Assembly (NCBI GenBank): GCA_022779365.1
Contig: JALFSI010000015.1
Coordinates: 41,665 to 105,664 of the forward strand
DNA from: CAG-170 sp022779365
Lineage (GTDB): Bacteria; Bacillota; Clostridia; Oscillospirales; Oscillospiraceae
Reading direction: 5' to 3'
DNA: 64,000 nucleotides
Each line of letters starts with the position of its first letter. Within the stretch, counting starts at the first letter, position 1. A model generated the notes under the pieces. It made no database searches, was not told the DNA's origin, and saw only the letters and a program-made list of their open reading frames with translations. Of the stretch, positions 18,039 to 26,314 are shown one piece after another. A program made the position numbers and the translations under genes.

Positions 18039-18470
18039 TTACGGCGCGGGATTTTTCCGCACCTCAATGTGATAGCTCAGCGTGCCGCAGTCGGTATGCT
18101 CGATCTCCAGCGCATATTCCAGATCGAGAATGCCGCCGCGTTCGTTCAGAAGCACCGTGATGTGCCGCGCGCACACGCGCGTGAGCAGCGCGGTAATGCC
18201 CGCGTCATACAGGCTGTCATAGGGCTTGCCGACCTCAAAGCGCATCTGCGAGCGAAGCCTGCCCGTCCGCGTCAGCGTGACCACGTCGCCATCGACGGTA
18301 AAGGTGGTCACCACACCCTGCTGCCCGGTCATCTCCGTTTCCTCGTAGGAAAACACGATGTGCCCCGGCTCGTAGGTGTAGCAGCCCTGCGTGACCATCT
18401 CGATCGTCTCCGGCGCGTCGGGCACGACCTGCTGCGTGCCGGAGATGGTGATAACGGCGTTCGGCTTCAT
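18039..18470 (-). CDS. DUF1934 family beta-barrel protein
   Basis: A 143-residue small cytoplasmic protein with a calycin-like pattern (CYTYEPGHIVFSYEETEMTG, TTFTVDGDVVTLTRTG, YHIEV at the end) matching DUF1934. The start at 18470 (MKPNAVI) has GGAGGG 7 bases upstream. The open frame extends upstream across ddl and is not coding there. The ATG comes 1 base after the ddl stop, so the two are coupled. The function of the family is unknown. Confidence 0.78.
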   Translation of the reverse strand: MKPNAVITISGTQQVVPDAPETIEMVTQGCYTYEPGHIVFSYEETEMTGQQGVVTTFTVDGDVVTLTRTGRLRSQMRFEVGKPYDSLYDAGITALLTRVCARHITVLLNERGGILDLEYALEIEHTDCGTLSYHIEVRKNPAP

Positions 18471-18471
18471 C

Positions 18472-19533
18472 TCAGCCCTCCAGCGCCAGCGCAATGAGCT
18501 GGTCAAGCAGCTCGCTGTACGGGATGCCGCTCGCCTCAAAGAGCTTGGGATACATGGAGATGGACGTAAAGCCCGGGAGGGTGTTGATCTCGTTAAAGAC
18601 GACCTCGCCGTCACGCGTGACAAAAAAGTCCACGCGCGAAAGCCCGCGGCAGCCCATCGCCTGATAGACGCGGATCGCCTGCTCGCGCACGCGCTCGGCG
18701 GCGTCCTCGCTGATGCGGGCGGGGATATAGAGCTTGGCGCAGTCGAGGATATACTTGGCGTCGTAGTCGTAGAACTCCGCGCCAGAGTCGATCTCGCCGC
18801 AGACGGACGCCATGGGCGTATCGTTGCCGAGCACGGCGACCTCGACCTCCTGCCCGTCGATAAATTCCTCCACGAGCACCTTGCTGTCATAGCCCAGCGC
18901 CGCCTCCAGCGCCGCCAGCAGCGCCGCGCGGTCACGCGCCTTGGCGACGCCCACCGACGAGCCTGTGCCCGCGGGCTTTACAAACACGGGATACTCCAGC
19001 GCGCGCTCGATCTTCTCCACGACGCGCTCCGCGCCGCAGCGCATATCCTGCGCCGTCACGAGCTGCCACGCCGCCTGCCGGATGCCGGCGTGCCCGGCGA
19101 TGAGCTTGGTGATGGTCTTATCCATGCACGCGGCGGATGCGGCGACACGCGGACCGACATACGGGATGCCCGCGATCTGCAAAAGCCCCTGCATCGAGCC
19201 GTCCTCTCCGTTTTCACCGTGCAGCACGGGGAACACCACGTCGATGCGCTCGCGCACGACGCAGTCGTTTTCAAAGCTCAGCAGCCCCTGACCGCGCACG
19301 GGCGAGATCGCCGCGCGGCGGTTTTCCGGGCAGTCCTGCCAAGTGCCCGCGGGCAGCATCCCGTAATCGCTGCCGCCGAAGAGCACCCAGTCTCCGTCCT
19401 GCGTGATGCCGACGGGGAAGATATTATATTTTTCGGTGTCCAGATGGCTCAGCACCGACTGCGCCGAGCGCAGTGACACGGCGTGCTCCGGCGATACGCC
19501 GCCAAACAGGACGCAAACGCTTAATTTTTTCAT
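18472..19533 (-). CDS. ddl: D-alanine--D-alanine ligase
   Basis: ATP-grasp ligase that makes D-Ala-D-Ala for peptidoglycan, 353 residues. It shows the N-terminal LFGGVSPEHAVS, HGENGEDGSMQGLL, the ATP-binding KPAGTGSSVGV and C-terminal FNEINTLPGFT. The loop YDYDAKY carries the Tyr associated with D-Ala specificity rather than the vancomycin-type D-Lac/D-Ser ligases. The start at 19533 (MKKLSVCV) is conserved for the family; the frame continues to 20229 through the neighbouring gene on the other strand. It is the first gene of ddl-DUF1934-phosphorylase-reductase. Confidence 0.93.
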   Translation of the reverse strand: MKKLSVCVLFGGVSPEHAVSLRSAQSVLSHLDTEKYNIFPVGITQDGDWVLFGGSDYGMLPAGTWQDCPENRRAAISPVRGQGLLSFENDCVVRERIDVVFPVLHGENGEDGSMQGLLQIAGIPYVGPRVAASAACMDKTITKLIAGHAGIRQAAWQLVTAQDMRCGAERVVEKIERALEYPVFVKPAGTGSSVGVAKARDRAALLAALEAALGYDSKVLVEEFIDGQEVEVAVLGNDTPMASVCGEIDSGAEFYDYDAKYILDCAKLYIPARISEDAAERVREQAIRVYQAMGCRGLSRVDFFVTRDGEVVFNEINTLPGFTSISMYPKLFEASGIPYSELLDQLIALALEG

Positions 19534-19657
19534 CGTGAACCAGCCTCTTTTCGCTACACAATACGTTCTTATACTATATGTCAAAACTTCAAAGAACACA
19601 AGCACATTTTTCTTGAATACCGTGATTTTAACAGTGGAAAAATCCTGCCGGGGTGTA

Positions 19658-19663
19658 TATAAT
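19658..19663 (+). promoter_or_regulatory. -10 element of the divergent hypothetical gene
   Basis: A perfect TATAAT with TGTA just before it sits 27 bases upstream of the plus-strand start at 19690. The matching -35 (GTGGAAA near 19634) is poor, so it may be an extended -10 promoter. Confidence 0.5.
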
Positions 19664-19689
19664 GTTGTGTATGAGAGGAGGCTTGCGAG

Positions 19690-20109
19690 ATGCAGATCGA
19701 CCTGACTAAAAAAGAGTTCCGGCGGCTGCTGGATATGGTCTACATCGGCAACTGGATCTTGAACTCCACGCGCGGCGACGACCGCTTTGCCGATTACGAT
19801 GATGTGGAATCCAAGCTCTTTGCCCTCTGCCGGGAGGCGGGAATGCCCGCGCTGGTGGAAAAATGGGAGGGCGCGGACGTACCCTCGCGCGCCTTTGCCG
19901 ACGGCGGCATCCACGAGGCCATCGTGGATTATGAGGACACCGTATTCTACGAGATCCTTGCCGAGGAGCTGGCGCGGCGCGATATGGACTATCAGCCCGT
20001 CTCCAAGGACAATTACGACGAGCTGGTCTCCCGCATGGACGATTACATTGCGGAATTTGAAGCCCACGGCACGGACAACATTCTCATTTCGACCATGGAT
20101 GACCCCTGA
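19690..20109 (+). CDS. conserved hypothetical protein (acidic, 139 aa)
   Basis: A small acidic, probably cytoplasmic protein, divergent from ddl. It starts MQIDLTKKEFRRLLDMVYIG and is rich in Asp/Glu with aromatic residues (NWILNSTRGDDRF, VDYEDTVFYEILAEELARRD, YDELVSRMDDYIAEFE). GAGAGGAGG lies about 10 bases upstream. No transmembrane segment or signal peptide is visible. I do not recognise an assigned function. The frame is well supported by start context, a promoter element and codon use like its neighbours. Confidence 0.75.
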   Translation: MQIDLTKKEFRRLLDMVYIGNWILNSTRGDDRFADYDDVESKLFALCREAGMPALVEKWEGADVPSRAFADGGIHEAIVDYEDTVFYEILAEELARRDMDYQPVSKDNYDELVSRMDDYIAEFEAHGTDNILISTMDDP

Positions 20110-20224
20110 GCGTTTCTTCGAAACGCTCTCAAACGAGAACCGCTTCGCTGGGTTCTCGTTTGAACAGGCTTGCACTGCGCTGTGCGCATAATTTTTGCGC
20201 AGGCGCAAAGCTCTACGAGGTTTT
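20108..20224 (+). repeat. modular palindromic repeat, family A, copy 2
   Basis: Consists of hairpin 20108-20128 (GAGCGTTT/AAACGCTC), hairpin 20129-20163 (TCAAACGAGAACC with GGTTCTCGTTTGA around GCTTCGCTG), the AGGCTTGCACTGCGC module, a TTTGCGC hairpin and the end module CTCTACGAGG. It lacks the middle modules seen in copies 3 and 4. Confidence 0.75.
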
Positions 20225-20230
20225 AGCAAA

Positions 20231-20260
20231 AGGCGGCGCAGGCTTTCGCCTGCGCCGCCT
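20231..20260. terminator. bidirectional terminator between the hypothetical and AEC transporter genes
   Basis: A 12-bp perfect stem (20231-20242 with 20249-20260) is flanked by AAAA on the left and TTTCTA on the right. It ends the minus-strand AEC gene at 20268 and read-through from the plus strand. Confidence 0.82.
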
Positions 20261-20267
20261 TTCTATG

Positions 20268-21221
20268 TTATGCAAAAACCGAGAACAGGGTATACATGAC
20301 CAGCGGGATGGTCGCAACGGACAGCAGCGTCGTCACGAACACGCCCGCGGAGGCGAGCTTTTCGTCGCCGCCGAACTGGTAGCTCATAATGGTCGCGTTC
20401 GTCGCCGACGGCATGGCAAGCATCACGATGAGCGACGCAAAGAGCCGCCCGTCGCGCATCACGCCGCGCAGCAGCAGCCATGTGAGCACCGGCAGCACGA
20501 TCATCTTAAAAGCCGCCAGCACATACACACGCCACTTGTTAAAGACCTCGCGCAGCGGCATCTCCGCCAGCGACGCGCCGATGATGAGCATGGCGATGGG
20601 CGAGGTCAGGTCGCCGATCGAATCGGTAACGCGGTAGAGAATGCTCATCGCCGCCGGGCACGCCGCCCACAGTGGGCGGATGTCCGCGAAGTAGAGGATA
20701 AACGCCAGCAGCGCGGTAATAATAGTCGGGCGGCGCAGAATGTCGCGCGACAGCTTCATCCTCTGCCCCGAGATGAGCGTCACGCCATACGACCAGCAGA
20801 TGAGCTGGAACACCATCACAAAAACCGTGGCGTAAAACACATACGCAGGTCCAAGCAGCGCCTCAATGACGGGGTAGCCCATGAATCCGAGGTTGGAAAA
20901 CACGAGCAGGTAGCGGTACACGCCCGCGTCCGACGCGCTTTGGATGCGCAGCGCACGCGGCACGAGGAACGAGATCAAGATCAGCACCACGAACATCGCC
21001 AGCGCCACGCCCGTCATGCCGAGCACCTGCGCATTTTCCATCGGGTGCTCGCCGGACAGCGCCGACGCAAGCACCTGCAGGGGGTTCGTGAGCATACACA
21101 CGAGTGTGGACAGGTGCTTGTTCATGTCCCGCGTCAGCACACCGCGCTTCGCCGTGTAATAGCCGATCAGCAGAATGCCGAACAGCACGAGCATCTGGGT
21201 AAATAATGCGGAAAAATTCAT
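20268..21221 (-). CDS. AEC family (auxin efflux carrier-like) transporter
   Basis: Integral membrane transporter of 317 residues with about ten hydrophobic segments. It starts MNFSALFTQMLVLFGILLIGYYTAKRG and has TSPIAMLIIGASLAE in the middle and MPSATNATIMSYQFGGDEKLAS near the C-terminus, which are typical of AEC/malate-permease-like carriers. Substrates in this family are often organic anions such as malate, so a link to the C4-acid genes elsewhere in the window is possible but not shown. It lies downstream of ribokinase on the same strand, separated by a hairpin. Confidence 0.85.
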   Translation of the reverse strand: MNFSALFTQMLVLFGILLIGYYTAKRGVLTRDMNKHLSTLVCMLTNPLQVLASALSGEHPMENAQVLGMTGVALAMFVVLILISFLVPRALRIQSASDAGVYRYLLVFSNLGFMGYPVIEALLGPAYVFYATVFVMVFQLICWSYGVTLISGQRMKLSRDILRRPTIITALLAFILYFADIRPLWAACPAAMSILYRVTDSIGDLTSPIAMLIIGASLAEMPLREVFNKWRVYVLAAFKMIVLPVLTWLLLRGVMRDGRLFASLIVMLAMPSATNATIMSYQFGGDEKLASAGVFVTTLLSVATIPLVMYTLFSVFA

Positions 21222-21258
21222 GGTGGTTCTCTTTTCTCTCTATAAAGTCCCGAAAATA

Positions 21259-21282
21259 CCCGGCGCTGCGTGCAGCGCCGGG
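21259..21282 (-). terminator. hairpin after ribokinase
   Basis: A GC-rich 9-bp stem (21259-21267 with 21274-21282) is followed on the minus strand by TATTTTC. It is a moderate terminator between rbsK and the AEC gene. Confidence 0.6.
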
Positions 21283-21299
21283 CGGTTTTGCTGCAAAGC

Positions 21300-22205
21300 T
21301 TATTTTGCCTGCGCGGTCTTGGCGAAGGCTTCCATCTCCGCCCAGGTGGGGATGCTGTCGCACGCGCCGGCGCGGCTGACCGCCAGAGCGCTGGCAAGGC
21401 TGGAATTTTCCAGCGCCTGCGGCACAGAAAGTCCCTTGGCGAGGCTCGACAGGAAGAAGCCGCAGAACGTATCGCCCGCACCCGTGGTGTCCACCGCCTG
21501 CACGCGGTAAATACCGTGCGCATAGCGCTCGTCGCCGCACTGATAGAGCACGCCGTCCGAGCCGACGGTCAGCACGATCGCCGCAGCGGGGAATTTTTCG
21601 TGCAGCGTCGCAAGGATGGTCTCATAATCCGTCGCGTCACAGCCCGACAGCGTGCGCCCCTCCGTCTCGTTGACCAGATAATAGTCCACAAGCTCCAGCG
21701 GGTAGCTCAGGATCGACGCCGTGATGGGAGAGGCGTTGAACGCGACCTTGAGCCCCCTCGCCTTCGCCTGTCGGATGATATAGGGAACGTTATTGACCTC
21801 ATTTTGCACCAGCATCATGTCGCCCGCGCCGAAATGCGCCAGTACGGAGTCGATGTAGTCCTCCGTCAAGCGCGCGTTCGAGCCCGCGCAGACGATGATG
21901 CAGTTCTGCCCGTCGGGTGTGACCTGCAAGGCAGTGTGCCCGCTGGGCATATCCAGCGTCTGCAAATAGTCCAGATGCGCGCCGGAGGCTGCAAGCTGCT
22001 CGCGCAGCATCTCCCCGTCCGTCCCGATCGCGCCCGCATGATAGACCTCCGCGCCCGCGCGCGCAAGCGCCACGGACTGGTTCAGCCCCTTGCCGCCGCA
22101 GAAAATATTCATATCCGTGCAGAGGATGGTCTCCCCCGCGCGCACAAAATGATCCACGCTGTAAACCTTGTCAATATTGAGTGAGCCGAAATTCAGAATG
22201 CGCAT
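21300..22205 (-). CDS. rbsK: ribokinase (PfkB family)
   Basis: Phosphorylates ribose at O5, feeding ribose from nucleoside hydrolysis into the pentose phosphate pathway. The 301-residue product has the substrate-binding GGKGLNQSVALARAG near residue 37, the first PfkB signature, and DTTGAGDTFCGFF near 245 with the catalytic Asp and anion hole. AAGGAGGGG lies 5 bases before the ATG. It fits with the two nucleoside hydrolases about 14 kb away. It has its own promoter. Confidence 0.9.
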   Translation of the reverse strand: MRILNFGSLNIDKVYSVDHFVRAGETILCTDMNIFCGGKGLNQSVALARAGAEVYHAGAIGTDGEMLREQLAASGAHLDYLQTLDMPSGHTALQVTPDGQNCIIVCAGSNARLTEDYIDSVLAHFGAGDMMLVQNEVNNVPYIIRQAKARGLKVAFNASPITASILSYPLELVDYYLVNETEGRTLSGCDATDYETILATLHEKFPAAAIVLTVGSDGVLYQCGDERYAHGIYRVQAVDTTGAGDTFCGFFLSSLAKGLSVPQALENSSLASALAVSRAGACDSIPTWAEMEAFAKTAQAK

Positions 22206-22233
22206 GGCTGCCCCTCCTTTTCGTTATAGGGGT

Positions 22234-22262
22234 ATCATATCACGCGCACGGCGTTTTGTCGA
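22234..22262 (-). promoter_or_regulatory. promoter of rbsK
   Basis: On the minus strand TCGACA (22262-22257), a 17-base spacer and TATGAT (22239-22234) end about 28 bases before the rbsK start. Confidence 0.6.
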
Positions 22263-22293
22263 GGAGGATTTGTGAGCCCGCAGACACAGCGCA

Positions 22294-22731
22294 CTACAAC
22301 TGCGTCGCAAGATAATACACGATGCCGTAGAGGATGCTCGCGACTGTGCCGTAGACGATGACCGGTCCGGCGATAACAAACATTTTTGCCGCCATGCCGG
22401 TCACGAGCCCCTCGGTGCGGAACTCCATCGCGGGCGAGACGACGGCGTTGGCAAAGCCCGTGATCGGCACGAGCGTACCCGCGCCGGCGTGCTTGGCGAT
22501 GTCGTCGTACACGCTCAGCGCCGTGAGCAGCGCGCTGAGAAAGATCAGCGACGCGGACGCCGCCGTCGCTGCAAGATCCTTTTCCAGCCCCAGCGCCTTG
22601 AAGCCCGCAAGCAGAAGCTGTCCGAGCGTGCAGATCAGCCCGCCCACGCAAAACGCCCACGCCAGATTTTTGAGGCACGGCGACTTCGGCGCAAGCCCCG
22701 CGACATATTCGTTATATTCCTTCTTGCTCAT
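22294..22731 (-). CDS. spoVAC: stage V sporulation protein AC homologue
   Basis: A 145-residue membrane protein. SpoVAC is part of the spore inner-membrane channel for dipicolinic acid. The N-terminus MSKKEYNEYVAGLAPKSP and the stretch AFCVGGLICTLGQ are diagnostic, and four to five hydrophobic segments follow. The ATG at 22731 (MSKKEY) is preferred to 22737; neither has a classical ribosome binding site, only GGGGG in the arm of the preceding terminator. Usually spoVAC is followed by spoVAD and spoVAE, but here rbsK follows, so this copy is solitary. Confidence 0.87.
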   Translation of the reverse strand: MSKKEYNEYVAGLAPKSPCLKNLAWAFCVGGLICTLGQLLLAGFKALGLEKDLAATAASASLIFLSALLTALSVYDDIAKHAGAGTLVPITGFANAVVSPAMEFRTEGLVTGMAAKMFVIAGPVIVYGTVASILYGIVYYLATQL

Positions 22732-22741
22732 TTGCAATGTA

Positions 22742-22784
22742 AAAACCCCCTTTTTGGCATAGCTTCTGCCAAAAAGGGGGTTTT
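22742..22784. terminator. terminator of the ribosomal protein superoperon
   Basis: An approximately 18-bp stem (22742-22759 with 22767-22784) has outer A4/T4 and inner AAAAAGGGGG arms. It lies about 30 bases beyond the rplQ stop on the minus strand. The spoVAC start codon is only 10 bases past its foot. Confidence 0.88.
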
Positions 22785-22812
22785 ATACGCAATCGAGTGA
22801 GACTAACTAGTA

Positions 22813-23154
22813 TTACACCAGCTCGATGACCGCCATCTCAGCGGCGTCGCCGCGGCGCGGTCCGATGCGGGTCACGCGGGTGTAGCCGCCGTTACGGTCG
22901 GCATACTTCGGCGCGATCTCGCTGAACAGCTTCTTGGCAACATCTTCCTTGGTGATGTAGCTCAGAGCCTTGCGGTAGGAAGCAAGGGTGTTCTTCTTGC
23001 CCAGAGTCACCATCTTTTCGGCGACGGGCTGGACTTCCTTGGCTCTGTAAAACGTGGTCTCGATCTTCCCGTTTTCAAACAGGTAAGTGGTCATAGCTCG
23101 CAGCATCGCCTTGCGCTGGTCGCTGGTCCTGCCGAGCTTTCTCGTACCAAACAT
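22813..23154 (-). CDS. rplQ: 50S ribosomal protein L17
   Basis: Large-subunit protein of 113 residues, starting MFGTRKLGRTSDQRKAMLRAM and containing VQPVAEKMVTLGKK, both characteristic. It is the last gene of the alpha part of the operon, 35 bases after rpoA, with GGAGGAGAAACCCC before the ATG. Confidence 0.97.
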   Translation of the reverse strand: MFGTRKLGRTSDQRKAMLRAMTTYLFENGKIETTFYRAKEVQPVAEKMVTLGKKNTLASYRKALSYITKEDVAKKLFSEIAPKYADRNGGYTRVTRIGPRRGDAAEMAVIELV

Positions 23155-23189
23155 GGGGTTTCTCCTCCTTCTTAAAAGGTAATTGCAGA

Positions 23190-24152
23190 TTAGTTGTTGG
23201 AATTACCGGAATCGTCGCTCGCAAGGGAAAGCCCCATCATGGCGAGCTTGTTCTGCACTTCCTCCAGAGACTTTCTGCCCATATTGCGGACCTTCATCAT
23301 ATCCTCGCCGGTTCTGGAAATCAGATCCTCGACGTTGTTGATGTTGGCGCGCTTGAGGCAGTTGAAGCTCCGAACCGACAGATCCAGTTCTTCAATGGTC
23401 AGTTCAAGCACCTTGTCACGATGCGTTTCGGGCTTTTCGGACATGGTGGGCTTGCTGGCAACCGTTTCGCTCAGTGCGGTGAACAAGCTCAGATGATCAG
23501 ACAGGATCTTCGCGCCCAGGCTGACCGCGTCACGCGCGGAGATGGTCTGATCCGTCCAGACCTCGAGCGTCAGCTTGTCGTAGTCGGTCATGTTGCCCAC
23601 ACGCGTGTTTTCCACGGTGTAGTTGACTTTGTAGACAGGCGTATAGATCGAATCGACCGCGATCGTTCCGATCGGCATGGTAGCGCTCTTGTTCTTGTCC
23701 GAGGACACATAGCCGCGCCCGTGGCTGAGCGTGATCTCCATATTGAAGCTCGCGTCAGGACCAAGCGTGCAGATATGCTGCTCGGGGTTGAGGATCTCGA
23801 CCTCGCCGTCGGCTTTAATATCGCCGGCAGTGACCTCGCGCTCGCCGGTGGCGTCAATGAACACAGTCTTGACGCCCTGGCAATGCAGTCTTGCGATGAT
23901 CTTTTTCACGTTCAGGACGATCTCGGTGACGTCTTCCTTGACGCCCGGGATCGTAGAGAACTCATGCTGAACACCGGCGATCTTGATGCTGGTCGCTGCC
24001 GTACCCGGAAGCGACGAGAGCAGAACCCTTCTGAGGCTGTTGCCCAAAGTCGTGCCGTAACCTCTTTCCAGAGGCTCGATGACATACTTGCCGTAGGACG
24101 CATCCTCGGCAGAATCCATACATTCGATGCGCGGCTTTTCAATTTCTACCAT
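23190..24152 (-). CDS. rpoA: DNA-directed RNA polymerase subunit alpha
   Basis: RNA polymerase assembly subunit of 320 residues. The N-terminal domain has PLERGYGTTLGNSLRRVLLSSLPG and the C-terminal domain, which contacts UP elements and activators, has LDLSVRSFNCLKRANINNV and RNMGRKSLEEVQNKL. The position between rpsD and rplQ is the standard alpha-operon order. Confidence 0.98.
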   Translation of the reverse strand: MVEIEKPRIECMDSAEDASYGKYVIEPLERGYGTTLGNSLRRVLLSSLPGTAATSIKIAGVQHEFSTIPGVKEDVTEIVLNVKKIIARLHCQGVKTVFIDATGEREVTAGDIKADGEVEILNPEQHICTLGPDASFNMEITLSHGRGYVSSDKNKSATMPIGTIAVDSIYTPVYKVNYTVENTRVGNMTDYDKLTLEVWTDQTISARDAVSLGAKILSDHLSLFTALSETVASKPTMSEKPETHRDKVLELTIEELDLSVRSFNCLKRANINNVEDLISRTGEDMMKVRNMGRKSLEEVQNKLAMMGLSLASDDSGNSNN

Positions 24153-24230
24153 TTAATAAATACCCTCCTTGTAACTGCGAAACACCGTTTCGCTGCCGAA
24201 TTCAGCTTACCAATAAACGAGGGTGATACG

Positions 24231-24827
24231 TTACTTGGAGTACAATTCGACGATCAGATTTTCTGCGATCTCAAAGTCAATATCGTCTCTGGCGGGCAGT
24301 GCAATTACCTTGCCGGAAAGGGTATTCTTGTCACGCTCGAGCCACTTCGGGGCTGCGACGAAGGTGTTGTCCTCCTTCATAGCCTTAAAGCGGGTCGTGG
24401 CGCAGCTCTTCTCGCTCACAGCGATCACATCGCCAACGACGGTCTGGTAGGAAGGGATGTTGACGCGCTTGCCGTTAACGGTGAAGTGACCGTGGTTGAC
24501 AAGCTGACGCGCCTCACGGCGGGTACGGGCGAAGCCCAGACGGTACACGACGTTGTCGAGGCGGCGCTCAACAAGGCTCAGCAGCAGCTCGCCGGTATTG
24601 CCGTTCATACGCTCTGCCTTTTCGTAGAGCATATGGAACTGCTTTTCCAGAATACCATAGACGAACTTGACCTTCTGCTTTTCGGTCAGCTGCATGGCAT
24701 ACTCGGACTTTTTCGTTCTTCTCTTGCCGCCGGGATTGCGGTTGGAATTTTTGCTGTAACCCATCGCAGCAGGAGAGACGCCAAGCGTTCTGCAACGCTT
24801 GAGAACAGGCTGTGTATTCTTTGCCAT
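24231..24827 (-). CDS. rpsD: 30S ribosomal protein S4
   Basis: Primary 16S rRNA-binding protein of 198 residues with the S4 RNA-binding domain RLDNVVYRLGFARTRREARQ. The N-terminal region lacks the zinc-binding Cys cluster (C- form), since only one Cys is seen in KRCRTLG. It follows rpsK directly. Confidence 0.97.
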   Translation of the reverse strand: MAKNTQPVLKRCRTLGVSPAAMGYSKNSNRNPGGKRRTKKSEYAMQLTEKQKVKFVYGILEKQFHMLYEKAERMNGNTGELLLSLVERRLDNVVYRLGFARTRREARQLVNHGHFTVNGKRVNIPSYQTVVGDVIAVSEKSCATTRFKAMKEDNTFVAAPKWLERDKNTLSGKVIALPARDDIDFEIAENLIVELYSK

Positions 24828-24851
24828 AGTACTAATTCTCCTCCTTCCAGA

Positions 24852-25250
24852 TTAAACGCGACGGCGCTTGGGAGGACGGCAGCCATTGTGAGGAATGGGC
24901 GTAACGTCCTTGATCATCGTGACCTCGAGGCCAGCGGACTGAAGCGCGCGGATGGCGGATTCACGACCCTGACCGGGACCCTTGACATACACTTCAACGC
25001 TCTTGAGCCCGCAGGCGTCCACAGCCGCCTTCGCAGCGGTCTCAGCGACCATCTGCGCAGCGTACGGAGTGGACTTTCTGCTGCCGCGGAAGCCGAGTCC
25101 GCCGGACGAAGCCCAGGAGATCGCGTTGCCGTTGGTGTCGGTCACCGTGACCATGGTGTTGTTGAAGGACGAGCGGATATGCACGGCGCCCTTTTCGATC
25201 ACTTTCCGCTCACGGCGGCGCTTGATAGTTTTCTTGACAGCTTTAGCCAT
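24852..25250 (-). CDS. rpsK: 30S ribosomal protein S11
   Basis: Small-subunit platform protein of 132 residues. It has HIRSSFNNTMVTVTD, GFRGSRKSTPYAAQ and the C-terminal NGCRPPKRRRV, all diagnostic. Confidence 0.98.
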   Translation of the reverse strand: MAKAVKKTIKRRRERKVIEKGAVHIRSSFNNTMVTVTDTNGNAISWASSGGLGFRGSRKSTPYAAQMVAETAAKAAVDACGLKSVEVYVKGPGQGRESAIRALQSAGLEVTMIKDVTPIPHNGCRPPKRRRV

Positions 25251-25265
25251 TGTACATATCCCTCC

Positions 25266-25634
25266 TTACTTCTTCTTATTCGCAATGGTCTTCTTGGGAC
25301 CCTTGCGGGTGCGTGCATTGGTCTTGGTGCGCTGACCGTGGACGGGCAGACCACGGCGATGACGCACGCCGCGATAGCAGCCGATCTCAGTCAGGCGCTT
25401 GATGTTCAAAGCCACTTCACGGCGGAGGTCGCCCTCGATCCGATAGTGCTTGTCGATCACTTCACGCAGCGCGGATTCCTGATCCTCGGTCAGATCCTTG
25501 ACGCGGATGTCGGGATCAACGTTGGCGAGCTTCAGAATTTCCTGTGCGCTTTTTCTGCCGATGCCGTAGATGTAAGTCAAACCGATCTCGATTCGCTTTT
25601 CACGGGGCAGGTCAATACCAGCAATACGTGCCAT
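25266..25634 (-). CDS. rpsM: 30S ribosomal protein S13
   Basis: Small-subunit head protein of 122 residues starting MARIAGIDLPREKRIEIGL. RGLPVHGQRTKTNARTRKG near the C-terminus is diagnostic. Good AGGAGG spacing to the ATG. Confidence 0.98.
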   Translation of the reverse strand: MARIAGIDLPREKRIEIGLTYIYGIGRKSAQEILKLANVDPDIRVKDLTEDQESALREVIDKHYRIEGDLRREVALNIKRLTEIGCYRGVRHRRGLPVHGQRTKTNARTRKGPKKTIANKKK

Positions 25635-25654
25635 ACTATTCAGAGCACCTCCTA

Positions 25655-25768
25655 TTAACCTTGTCTCTGCTTATGCTTCGGGTTTTCACAAATTACCATT
25701 ACGCGGCCCTTGCGCTTAATGATCTTGCACTTCTCGCACATGGGCTTTACGGACGGTCTTACCTTCAT
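25655..25768 (-). CDS. rpmJ: 50S ribosomal protein L36
   Basis: A 37-residue protein too short for routine ORF lists. It starts MKVRPSVKPMCEKCKII and has the zinc-binding C-x2-C ... C ... H pattern ending NPKHKQRQG. It lies between infA and rpsM, its usual place. Confidence 0.96.
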   Translation of the reverse strand: MKVRPSVKPMCEKCKIIKRKGRVMVICENPKHKQRQG

Positions 25769-25799
25769 GTTGTTTAACCTCCATATGAGAATTGAATCT

Positions 25800-26018
25800 C
25801 TACTTGCTTCTCCATGTGATTCTGCCTCTGGTCAGATCATACGGGGACATTTGAACCGTCACCTTGTCACCGGGCAGGATCTTGATAAAGTTCATCCGGA
25901 GCTTGCCGGAAATGTGTGCCAGAATGGTGTGTCCACCGCCAATATCGACCGAGAACATGGCATTCGGCAGTGCATCGGTTACGATGCCCTCAAGTTCGAT
26001 TACGTCGTCTTTTGCCAA
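25800..26018 (-). CDS. infA: translation initiation factor IF-1 (TTG start)
   Basis: OB-fold initiation factor. The start is taken as the TTG at 26018, giving MAKDDVIELEG and exactly 72 residues, the usual IF-1 length, with AAGGGGG about 10 bases upstream. An earlier TTG at 26024 would sit too close to that site. LPNAMFSVDIGGGHTILAHISGKLR and MSPYDLTRGRITWR are diagnostic. Confidence 0.95.
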   Translation of the reverse strand: MAKDDVIELEGIVTDALPNAMFSVDIGGGHTILAHISGKLRMNFIKILPGDKVTVQMSPYDLTRGRITWRSK

Positions 26019-26024
26019 GATCAA

Positions 26025-26312
26025 TTAACCCCCTTGGTTTTGACTGTTGAATTTTTGGCTGAATACAGCCAATTCCCTTCGTAATTCGCTATTGAGAACC
26101 TTGTCGCCGTTGCGAATCTTCTCGGCGACGCGTGTATCGGCTTGCAGAACCTTCTGAATATGTTTGCGTTTTTTGCGTTTGGGCGTTTCGAGCTTCCTGC
26201 CCTTGCCGTCGGCGATCAGGACGAAGTCCCCATCCGTGTCCACCACGAAAAAGAACTGACCCTTATCGCGTCCCGCCAACGAAACAATCATGTCCGATTT
26301 GCCAATATCCAT
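26025..26312 (-). CDS. KOW domain RNA-binding protein (L14e/L27e-like)
   Basis: A 95-residue basic protein with an N-terminal KOW motif (DMIVSLAGRDKGQFFFVVD) and a Lys/Arg-rich middle (KGRKLETPKRKKRKHIQKVL). It sits between map and infA, where Firmicutes often carry such a small KOW protein. Its role at the ribosome is presumed from context. Confidence 0.85.
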   Translation of the reverse strand: MDIGKSDMIVSLAGRDKGQFFFVVDTDGDFVLIADGKGRKLETPKRKKRKHIQKVLQADTRVAEKIRNGDKVLNSELRRELAVFSQKFNSQNQGG

Positions 26313-26314
26313 AC

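Noticed and set aside
22235..22678. Overlapping ORF on the same strand as spoVAC in another frame
   Set aside because: Frame-shifted shadow; the spoVAC frame has the family motifs.
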